A stretch of 32,222 nucleotides of DNA from CAVLCC01 sp963661535 (GTDB lineage: Bacteria > Actinomycetota > Coriobacteriia > Coriobacteriales > CADBOM01). The position numbers and the translations under genes are program-made. Below are positions 17,422 to 23,942 of the stretch, one piece after another (position 1 is the stretch's first letter; each line of letters opens with the position of its first letter). The notes under the pieces are model-generated. The model saw only the letters and a list, made by a program, of their open reading frames with translations, was not told the origin of the DNA and made no database searches. Location of the stretch: the NCBI GenBank assembly GCA_963661535.1, contig CAVLCC010000022.1, positions 1 to 32,222 of the forward strand, written 5' to 3'.

Positions 17422-17472
17422 TGTGCAAATAATACCAACAAGGTTTTGCAAAAATTAACTTTTAGCAAAACC
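17422..17472. promoter_or_regulatory. Half operator and 8-bp inverted repeat upstream of symporter 2
   Basis: TGTGCAAAT (17422-17430) equals the left half of the palindrome at 23752. Next to it GGTTTTGC (17442-17449) and GCAAAACC (17465-17472) form a perfect inverted repeat with a 15-nt loop in the leader of symporter 2. It may be a regulator site or a leader hairpin. Confidence 0.4.
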
Positions 17473-17476
17473 CACA

Positions 17477-17510
17477 AAAAGCACCCACCAAAAATATGGC
17501 AGGTGCTTTT
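17477..17510 (-). terminator. Terminator after uroD copy 2
   Basis: AAAAGCACC (17477-17485) pairs with GGTGCTTTT (17502-17510) over a 16-nt loop; on the minus strand the stem ends in TTTTT. It lies 56 bp after the uroD copy 2 stop and before the symporter 2 start, separating the two transcription units. Confidence 0.75.
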
Positions 17511-17565
17511 ATGTCTAAACCTTAAATAAACTAAGCCAAAAAGTCTAGCTAGTCTACAAATTTAT

Positions 17566-18570
17566 TTAGCAACCATATACGTCGTGGTTGTAGCATCTAA
17601 TCTCATCATCAATGAACTTGTCAGTAAGTGGGAAGATGCCAGCGTTTTTGAGGCCAGAAGTTAGAGATGGAATGAAGTGTCCGCCTGGTCCCCAAGTCTC
17701 ACAAACTTTGCGTGTTTCTTTGCGGATTTCTTCCTCTGTTTGATCTTCACGGTCGATGATTGAGTCAATGCCGCCCATGAATACAATCTTGCCTTCGCTC
17801 TCTTGTTGGAGCTTGGTGATGTTGTTTGTATTTAGGCAGCCTTGCCAAATGTCGATTCCAAGGTCAATCATGTCAGGAACAATTGGCTCGCAATATGAGT
17901 CGGCATGGTGAATAATTGTTACATTATTCTCTTTTAGATAGTCATAAATCTTTTGATATAGAGGTTTATAGAACTCACGCCATACCTCAGGGTTGTTAAA
18001 TAGTGACTCTTTTGAACCCCAGTCATCATGTGAGTTAATTGCATCTGGATGCATGTACTCAACCAAAAGCTCTACATAGTGGAATCTCCAGTCAGCAATC
18101 ATTTGCAAATAATCGTGAGTTGCCTCTGGCTCCTCTAGAGGTGCACACATTGTGTCTTCCATGCCTAGCAAGAAGTGAGCCTGCTCAAAAATGCCTGTGC
18201 CAAAGTGAACGATAGACATGTTTCCGCGAGCACGAATTTCTTCTTGAAGTGCTAGAGCGTCGTCCCAAGCGCCTGGCTCAGTTGCAGGTGTGTCCAAATC
18301 TGGAACCTTAACTTGCTCCCAGTCGCATACATCGTGTAGCACGCGCTCATCTGCAGTAACGTGAGGCATAGCACCTGGAGCGTCCTCAGGGAAGAGGATT
18401 AGTGTGCCCCATCTGTCGCGAGTTGTGGTTCCTCTTGCTCTGTTGCCACGGCAGAATTTCATTAGTGGCTCGTTCATAACGAACTCAAAAGGCTCCCATT
18501 GAACTAGCAATCTTGAAGGATGTCCGTTTGGATCTAGAGTCTCTTGAAGAAGTTCTCTAATTTCGCTCAT
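17566..18570 (-). CDS. URO-D/MtaA-family protein, copy 2
   Basis: Paralogue of the protein at 11535-12539: 334 residues, gapless alignment, 62 differences by hand (81% identity), most in the N-terminus and the 188-218 stretch. The barrel motifs remain: HDDWGSK 181-187, HHAD 221-224, GIDIWQG, GGIDS, GHFI. Two residues that are Cys in copy 1 are Ser here: Ser225 (HHADSYC) and Ser302 (IPSLTSG); Cys227 is kept. This may alter metal binding or substrate choice. Preceded by an 84-bp spacer with 15-bp repeats after symporter 3 and followed by a terminator. The role as a corrinoid-linked methyltransferase is inferred from the family. Confidence 0.8.
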   Translation of the reverse strand: MSEIRELLQETLDPNGHPSRLLVQWEPFEFVMNEPLMKFCRGNRARGTTTRDRWGTLILFPEDAPGAMPHVTADERVLHDVCDWEQVKVPDLDTPATEPGAWDDALALQEEIRARGNMSIVHFGTGIFEQAHFLLGMEDTMCAPLEEPEATHDYLQMIADWRFHYVELLVEYMHPDAINSHDDWGSKESLFNNPEVWREFYKPLYQKIYDYLKENNVTIIHHADSYCEPIVPDMIDLGIDIWQGCLNTNNITKLQQESEGKIVFMGGIDSIIDREDQTEEEIRKETRKVCETWGPGGHFIPSLTSGLKNAGIFPLTDKFIDDEIRCYNHDVYGC

Positions 18571-18585
18571 TTATAAATTCCTTTC

Positions 18586-18629
18586 GTCAACCAAATTTTG
18601 TCAATCAAATGTACGTCAATCAAATTTTT
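18586..18629. repeat. 14-15-bp tandem repeat in the symporter 3-uroD 2 spacer
   Basis: Three units beginning GTCAA: GTCAACCAAATTTT at 18586, GTCAATCAAATGTAC at 18600 and GTCAATCAAATTTTT at 18615, followed by a partial GTC. They fill half of the 84-bp intergenic spacer. Confidence 0.75.
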
Positions 18630-18654
18630 GTCTAACAACGTTTCTTACTAAGAC

Positions 18655-20025
18655 TTAAGCGTCTGCTGGTTTAGCTGCGTCGCGCTCTGCAATTTCTTTG
18701 TCCATCTGTGCGATCTTTTCGTCGGATAGTTTAAATCCAATTAGTGGAATTAGAGATATTGCAATGCAAACTGCAGGGAATAGACCATATAGACTCGAAA
18801 TTCCACCAGCAAAAACAGTTGGATCTGCAGCAGTTGCGTCGTATGCAATCATGCCCAAAACAACTGGGATGATAACGCCACGGATAGCAACGCCTAGTTT
18901 AATAGCAAGTGAGCAGAATGCCATTGTTACGCCACGAGCTTGACCACCGGTTTTCCACTCGCCATAAGTTCCGCACATTGCATATAGATTTGAAGTGTAG
19001 CCGTATGCAACACCAAAGAATAGCTGTCCTACGAAAAGGCATGCACTTACTACCCATAGGTTTGCAGGCATAACAATTACTAGAGCTTGGAATACTAGCC
19101 AGCCCAAAACGCCAACAAATGTTGTCTTTTTAACACCAAGTTTTTTGCCAATTCTTGAGGTGAATGCAGAACCAATAATGCATCCTAGGTAGAAGAAGAT
19201 TAGCAAAATGCCAGAGTCTGTAGAAACACCTAGTACGCACTTTGCATAGTATGTTGTTAGAGTTGCTACGCCATAGTATGCAATTAGACGAATTGCATCG
19301 TGGAGCAAAACAACAATTAGCTGGTCGTTAGAAGCAATTGCTTTGCCCATGTCTTTGAAAGTAACTGCTTTTGCAGCAGACTCTTTTGCGTCACAGCCTT
19401 TTGTGATTGCAAAGTGAATGTAGTAGCAAACCAAGAAGCAAAGAGCCATAACAAGAGCAGCAATTGTGTATGCAATTACAGGAGTCTTGCCATCTGCGCC
19501 TGCTGAGAATAGTGCAAATAGTGCTGTTGTGATAATTGGCACTAGGTATGAACCTGCAAGTTTACCAATGTTAGAACCCATTGCGATTCTTGCAGATAGC
19601 CAAGTTCTGTCAGATTGCTCGTTGGAGATAAATGGAATTAGGTTCCTGTTTGCTGTCCAGCAAATGTTCCATACAAAGTGACTTACAACATAGCCAACGC
19701 CAACTAGAACACCAGCAACTACATCTCCGCCAATCTTTGTAAACATTAGTACAAAAAATGCGGTAACTATAGGCGGACAAATAAGCAGCCAAGGCCTATA
19801 TTTGCCATTCTTAAAAGTGACCTTATCAATAACGATACCTGCAATAACTGCCGAAACAGCGTCGATAAGTGCAGTTGATCCTGCGATGATTCCCGTAATA
19901 GCAAGTGGAAGTTGTGCAACGTCTGTGAGGAAGATCATAAAAAACACAGTCTCAGTAGTTGACATCATTGAAAAGCCAATTTCTGATATTCCCCAAGCGC
20001 CTTTTATGCTACTTTTGAGTGCCAT
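18655..20025 (-). CDS. GPH-family cation symporter (MFS), copy 3
   Basis: Third MelB-like GPH symporter, 456 residues from the ATG at 20023-20025, which follows AGGAGGG; 17 in-frame codons upstream of that ribosome site are not coding. Very close to copy 1: GISEIGFSMMSTTETVFFM, LTDVAQLPLAITG, Asp55/Ala59, ICWTANRNLIPFIS, GTYGEWKTGGQARG. Twelve hydrophobic segments, short charged C-terminal tail. Heads the operon with uroD copy 2 and is divergent from regulator 2 over ~200 bp carrying two candidate operators. Probably imports the compound used by uroD copy 2; this is inference from position. Confidence 0.88.
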   Translation of the reverse strand: MALKSSIKGAWGISEIGFSMMSTTETVFFMIFLTDVAQLPLAITGIIAGSTALIDAVSAVIAGIVIDKVTFKNGKYRPWLLICPPIVTAFFVLMFTKIGGDVVAGVLVGVGYVVSHFVWNICWTANRNLIPFISNEQSDRTWLSARIAMGSNIGKLAGSYLVPIITTALFALFSAGADGKTPVIAYTIAALVMALCFLVCYYIHFAITKGCDAKESAAKAVTFKDMGKAIASNDQLIVVLLHDAIRLIAYYGVATLTTYYAKCVLGVSTDSGILLIFFYLGCIIGSAFTSRIGKKLGVKKTTFVGVLGWLVFQALVIVMPANLWVVSACLFVGQLFFGVAYGYTSNLYAMCGTYGEWKTGGQARGVTMAFCSLAIKLGVAIRGVIIPVVLGMIAYDATAADPTVFAGGISSLYGLFPAVCIAISLIPLIGFKLSDEKIAQMDKEIAERDAAKPADA

Positions 20026-20073
20026 CGAACCCTCCTTTGATAAAAATTTTTTCTTACCATGCAAAAGTGGCAA

Positions 20074-20085
20074 CATCGGCCGATG
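20074..20085. promoter_or_regulatory. CATCGGCCGATG palindrome upstream of symporter 3
   Basis: Perfect 12-bp palindrome inside TTTCATCGGCCGAT (minus strand), centred 54 bp before the symporter 3 ATG. The same 14-mer, in the same orientation toward its gene, occurs before GPH transporter 4 (23846-23859). GC-rich in an AT-rich spacer. Confidence 0.6.
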
Positions 20086-20166
20086 AAAATTGCCTCGATG
20101 TGAATTTTAAACGTATTAAACACACATTTTCTACACACAACGTGCATATTGTTTTTAACTATTTAC

Positions 20167-20181
20167 TGTGCACTATGCACA
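20167..20181. promoter_or_regulatory. Palindromic operator TGTGCA-N3-TGCACA
   Basis: TGTGCA CTA TGCACA, perfect arms, between symporter 3 and regulator 2, 51 bp before the regulator start. The same arms and spacing occur at 23752. Likely bound by one of the PucR-type regulators; binding is inference. Confidence 0.6.
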
Positions 20182-20231
20182 TTAAATCGAATATAATACT
20201 GATGACAAGTTAAAGATATTAAGGATTTCGC

Positions 20232-21737
20232 ATGAGTCTTTCATTTAATTTTTTGTATACTTCGCTGTCAAATAGATACAAAAATGTTATAAAACGCGTA
20301 AAAATCGACGAATATATGGAACTTGCCTCAGTTGGATATTTGCATCCAAAAGGCACTTTTGATACCGATATTCTCTATTTTGATATTGGTGCAGATATGG
20401 GCAACATTCACAATGATATTAAAGTATGCCTTGTTACGTCGTATGAAAGAGTAAATTTATTTCCAAAGTGCAACATCATAATGATGGAGTCTATGGAAAA
20501 TGTTTTGTCTGCTATAAATGTGGCAAATCGTGTTTTTATCAAGATGGCGAAATGGGAAAGGGATATTTATAAGGCACTGGCATCTAACCAAAGTCCTCAA
20601 AAGATAATAGATATAACTGCAAAGTTAGTAAAAAATCCAATGTATATCTCAGACTCCAGCTTTAAGATGATTGCTAGGTGGGGAGATGAGATGGGAGAAG
20701 CTAACTCAACGTGGCGTTATCAAATTAAATATAGCTATCTTCCATATACGGTTACAGAAGATCTAATTGAGTCTGGAGAAATAGAAGAGTTTTATGGCAA
20801 GAAAAACGCTTGGGTAGTTAGAGGATCTGTGGCATTTCCAAATCTGCCATTTGTTAGCAAGTCTATCCAAAAAGATGGCAAACATTTTGGCAACTTTTTT
20901 ATCATCGAGTTTTATAAGCGTCTAAACGATTGTGACCTAGAGGTTGCAGATAAACTCGGAGATATTTTATCTGTTGCAAAGTTCGGTGAGAAAAACTATC
21001 TAGAGTCTAGCACTTTGTATCACTCACACTTTTTGGCGGAGCTAATTGAAGGCTCTATAGAAGACAACCAAATAGTTCGAGATCAGGTGCGTGCTCTTGG
21101 CTGGAATATGAACGACAAGTATTTTTTAGCACTCTACAACACTGTAGAAGACGACATTGCAATTTGTAATCACTTAATTGCAATGATTACTTCTAATATC
21201 GATGCACAGTGTCTTATATATAAAGATAGGGTTTTGGCAGTTGTTAATTGTGAGAGAGATAGTGAAGAAAAATTCTTAACTCACATAAAGTCTATGGAAG
21301 ACGACTTTAACAGAAGCGTAGGTATTAGCGAGTGTTATAAAAATTTTCTTGACACGGCTCAATATTATGATCAAGCATGTTTTGCTCTGGAATATACTCC
21401 AAAAGAAGGCAAAAGCAAAGCAATTATGTACTCAAACAAATTTGCAGCAGATGTAATAAGGCGAATTGATGATTATATGCCAACACATTATGCTGTAGAT
21501 CTTCTTCATGAGTATGACATAAAGCACAACTCTGACCTGTGCAAGACGCTATATAAATGGATTGCACACGATAGAAATACGGTTGCCACAGCAGAAAGCA
21601 TGTATTTGCACCGCAATACGCTCATGAATAGGTTAAAGCGCATAGAAGAAATTATGGGCATTAACCTAGATGACATTAATGTGCGTTTGCGTGTGCTGCT
21701 CTCTTTATATTCTCTAGGAATTGATGGGGTGGAGTAG
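20232..21737 (+). CDS. PucR-type transcriptional regulator, copy 2
   Basis: Paralogue of the regulator at 14339-15871, 501 residues, aligning over its whole length (shared YHSHFL/YNSHFI, KYSYLPYT/TYHYLPYT, NPMYISDSSF/NPLYFCDTSF, PFVSKS/PFVCKS). The C-terminal PucR helix-turn-helix (~440-497) has YLHRNTLMNRLKRIEEIM. AAGGA lies 7 bp before the ATG. Divergent from symporter 3, so it is the likely controller of symporter 3 and uroD copy 2. Its stop is only six bases from the end of the convergent CoA-ligase gene, leaving no room for a terminator between them. Effector unknown. Confidence 0.82.
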   Translation: MSLSFNFLYTSLSNRYKNVIKRVKIDEYMELASVGYLHPKGTFDTDILYFDIGADMGNIHNDIKVCLVTSYERVNLFPKCNIIMMESMENVLSAINVANRVFIKMAKWERDIYKALASNQSPQKIIDITAKLVKNPMYISDSSFKMIARWGDEMGEANSTWRYQIKYSYLPYTVTEDLIESGEIEEFYGKKNAWVVRGSVAFPNLPFVSKSIQKDGKHFGNFFIIEFYKRLNDCDLEVADKLGDILSVAKFGEKNYLESSTLYHSHFLAELIEGSIEDNQIVRDQVRALGWNMNDKYFLALYNTVEDDIAICNHLIAMITSNIDAQCLIYKDRVLAVVNCERDSEEKFLTHIKSMEDDFNRSVGISECYKNFLDTAQYYDQACFALEYTPKEGKSKAIMYSNKFAADVIRRIDDYMPTHYAVDLLHEYDIKHNSDLCKTLYKWIAHDRNTVATAESMYLHRNTLMNRLKRIEEIMGINLDDINVRLRVLLSLYSLGIDGVE

Positions 21738-21743
21738 GGTGCT

Positions 21744-23384
21744 CTAGTGAACACTCTCTTTTCCAACAAGTCCTTTTGTTCCATAACGCTCACGCAAAAG
21801 CGGCTTTTCAATTTTGCCAGTAGGATTTCTAGGCACCTCGGCAAACACGTACTTTCGAGGACGTTTATAGCGAGGGAGCCCGTTGCAAAACTCGCGCATT
21901 TCTTCTTCAGTGCAGCTATGGTCGGGCTTTAGCTCAATCACAGCACATGCAATCTCACCCAAGCGAACATCTGGAACTCCAATAACTGCAACGTCTTTTA
22001 CTGCGTCATTTGTTCTAATGAAGTCTTCAATTTGCACGGGGTAGAGGTTTTCGCCTCCGGTAATAATCACGTCTTTTTTGCGATCGACCAGCCAAATAAA
22101 TCCGTCTTTATCTACTTCAGCCATGTCTCCGGTGTAGAGCCATCCATCTTTTAGAACCTCATCGGTTGCCTCGGGATTGTTGTAGTAGCACTCCATAACT
22201 CCGTCGCCCTTTAGACAAAGCTCTCCAACTTCGCCAGATCCGTTTTTGACGAGCGTGCCATCAGGCTTTCTAACTTCAGCTTGCCAACCCCAGCCAGCAA
22301 CTCCAATTGCACCCACATGGTCAATGTTTTCTACCCCTAAGTGCACAGAACCAGGTCCTATTCCTTCTGACAAACCATAGTTAGTGTCGTATTGATGATG
22401 CGGAAAATATTTGTGCCATCTCTTAATCAGGCTTTGAGGAACAGGCTGCGCTCCAATGTGCATAAGCCTCCATTGAGCAAGGTTGTAGTCATCGAGGTTA
22501 ATAGTTCCGTCTTCAATTGCGTCTAAAATATCTTGCGCCCAAGGAACCAACAACCACACAATGGTGCAATGCTCCTCAGAGACGGTTCTTAAAATCCAGT
22601 CTGGGCGAACACCTCTCAAAATCACGCCCCTAGAACACGATGCCAAACTCCCAAACCAATGCATCTTTGCGCCAACGTGGTATAGGGGAGGAATGCACAA
22701 AAACACATCGTCCTGAGTTTGTCCATGATGGTTTTTCTCTGCCAGAGCTGCATGCATAAGACTTCTGTGTTTGTGCAAAATTGCCTTTGGAAAGCCCGTT
22801 GTTCCGCTCGAAAAATAAATCGCTCCGTGGTCATCGTCACAAATTTCTACGCCTGGGTCTTCTGCGGTAAAGTGTCCAACTCTAATGTTGTAGCTGTCTG
22901 CAAATGTGGGGCAGTCTTCGCCAACAAAATATAAGTGAGCAACATTTGGAATTTTGTCGGCAATTTCTTCCATACGTCCAATGAACTCAGGACCAAACAC
23001 CAATGCATCTACCTCAGCTAAATCTAGGCAGTATTTAATTTCGTCTGCTGTGTAGCGATAGTTGAGAGGAACAGCAATAGCTCCAGACTTCAAAACGCCC
23101 ATATATATTGGCAGCCACTCCAAACAGTTCATAAGCAAGATTGCAACTTTATCGCCCTTTTTGATGCCTGCATCCATTAGGAGGTGTGCAAATCTGTTTG
23201 CTCTGTCGTTAAAGACCTTCCAAGAAATTTCTCTGCGGTATCTTTTGGTTGGATTTGTTTCTACAAGTTCGTACTCGCGCCAAGTGGTGCCTCTGTGTTC
23301 GCGAATTTCTGGATTTATTTCGACCAAAGCAATTCCATCTGGATTTGTATTTGCATTGTTTTCGAGAAAATTTGTTATAGGCAT
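21744..23384 (-). CDS. Acyl-CoA synthetase / AMP-dependent CoA ligase
   Basis: Activates a carboxylic acid to its CoA thioester through an acyl-adenylate. 546 residues, adenylate-forming (ANL) superfamily. Seen: AMP-binding signature YFSSGTTGFPK at 190-200, core YGLSEGIGPGS, WLYTGDMAEVDKDGFIWLVDRKKDVI (hinge Asp and the GG[E]NLYP loop) and the C-terminal catalytic Lys524 in NPTGKIEK. A short basic insertion (NPTKRYRREISW) lies at ~44-55. Resembles medium/long-chain or aromatic/bile-acid-type CoA ligases; the acid cannot be deduced. AAGGA precedes the ATG. Divergent from GPH transporter 4 and sharing its operator-rich spacer, hence probably in the same pathway. Confidence 0.88.
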   Translation of the reverse strand: MPITNFLENNANTNPDGIALVEINPEIREHRGTTWREYELVETNPTKRYRREISWKVFNDRANRFAHLLMDAGIKKGDKVAILLMNCLEWLPIYMGVLKSGAIAVPLNYRYTADEIKYCLDLAEVDALVFGPEFIGRMEEIADKIPNVAHLYFVGEDCPTFADSYNIRVGHFTAEDPGVEICDDDHGAIYFSSGTTGFPKAILHKHRSLMHAALAEKNHHGQTQDDVFLCIPPLYHVGAKMHWFGSLASCSRGVILRGVRPDWILRTVSEEHCTIVWLLVPWAQDILDAIEDGTINLDDYNLAQWRLMHIGAQPVPQSLIKRWHKYFPHHQYDTNYGLSEGIGPGSVHLGVENIDHVGAIGVAGWGWQAEVRKPDGTLVKNGSGEVGELCLKGDGVMECYYNNPEATDEVLKDGWLYTGDMAEVDKDGFIWLVDRKKDVIITGGENLYPVQIEDFIRTNDAVKDVAVIGVPDVRLGEIACAVIELKPDHSCTEEEMREFCNGLPRYKRPRKYVFAEVPRNPTGKIEKPLLRERYGTKGLVGKESVH

Positions 23385-23498
23385 TTTTTGTCCTTTTTGA
23401 TTTTGTGTTTAAGCCACGTCTTTTTGCGCAACAGTTCTTTAGTATAACGCACACATTATTGTTTTATAAATATGCGCTTGTTTATATGGTTTTGCGTT

Positions 23499-23576
23499 AT
23501 GTGCTTGAGGTGTGGATTTATGGTATTTTTTGATGTGCTTGAGATAGTGATGTTTTTGGTATCTTTGATGTGTCTT
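23499..23576. repeat. Direct repeats in the ligase leader
   Basis: ATGTGCTTGAG occurs at 23499-23509 and 23533-23543 (34 bp apart). The overlapping 20-mers starting TGGTAT at 23521 and 23557 are also alike (TTTGATGTG core). Low-complexity T/G sequence; meaning unknown. Confidence 0.5.
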
Positions 23577-23751
23577 ATTCGTGTGTGGTGTATATGTAGT
23601 GCGCTCGAATGTGTCTGAATAGCTCAAATGTTCTCATAATATTTAGTTAACAGTGTGCACATGTGCTATAAGTTAGCATGATGACCTGCGTAAACTCTAC
23701 AAATTGCACAATCTATTGTGTTTGTTAGGCTTATTTGCGCAAAATATACAA

Positions 23752-23766
23752 TGTGCAAATTGCACA
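23752..23766. promoter_or_regulatory. Palindromic operator TGTGCA-N3-TGCACA
   Basis: TGTGCA AAT TGCACA, perfect arms, identical in arms and spacing to the site before regulator 2 (20167). It lies 177 bp before the transporter 4 start. Confidence 0.6.
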
Positions 23767-23783
23767 TTTCTTATACCAAAAAG

Positions 23784-23798
23784 ATATGCACTTTGCGT
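23784..23798. promoter_or_regulatory. Second, weaker copy of the operator
   Basis: TATGCA CTT TGCGTA has the same TGCA-N3-TGC core. It starts 32 bp after the perfect site, close to three helical turns, so two dimers could bind the same face of the DNA. Confidence 0.45.
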
Positions 23799-23845
23799 AT
23801 AGGCGTTTAACTTTAATAGTATTTAAAATCTACACTGTGGACAAT

Positions 23846-23859
23846 TTCATCGGCCGATA
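23846..23859 (+). promoter_or_regulatory. Shared TTTCATCGGCCGAT element before GPH transporter 4
   Basis: Contains the perfect palindrome ATCGGCCGAT (23849-23858), flanked by GACAAT (23840-23845) and ATTGTC (23859-23864), which would allow a hairpin. Matches the element before symporter 3. Centre lies about 89 bp before the transporter 4 ATG. Confidence 0.6.
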
Positions 23860-23942
23860 TTGTCAAATGTATTTGAATTTGCAAATTTATTAGGGGTTTT
23901 TAAAGACCCGAAGTTGTACCAATTATTTTTAGGAGGGAAGGT

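Larger units (their letters stand above)
23385..23942. other. Operator-rich divergent region, CoA ligase / GPH transporter 4
   Basis: 558 bp with no convincing gene. The ligase-proximal half is T/G-rich with direct repeats. The transporter-proximal half holds symmetric sites: GCACATGTGC (23657-23666), CACAAT-CT-ATTGTG (23707-23720), TGTGCA-N3-TGCACA (23752), a related site at 23784, the CATCGGCCGAT element, and AATTTGCAAATT (23876-23887). A TATACT-like -10 for the ligase is possible at 23441-23446 on the minus strand, without a good -35. Confidence 0.6.

Noticed and set aside
17402..17428. Nine-codon upstream extension of symporter 2
   Set aside because: The AGGAGGGG ribosome site lies inside it and points to the ATG at 17399-17401; copies 1 and 3 start at the same aligned residue.
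11535..18570. Calling the URO-D proteins HemE (haem biosynthesis)
   Set aside because: The HemE N-terminal arginine-rich signature is missing, two copies sit with transporters and PucR-type regulators, and no haem genes are near.
20026..20076. Seventeen-codon upstream extension of symporter 3
   Set aside because: Contains the AGGAGGG ribosome site and does not align with copies 1 and 2.
23439..23627. Small minus-strand frames in the ligase/transporter 4 spacer (62 and 81 codons)
   Set aside because: Low-complexity Lys/Thr/His/Asn composition from T/G-rich repeats; one overlaps the ligase start. No ribosome site.
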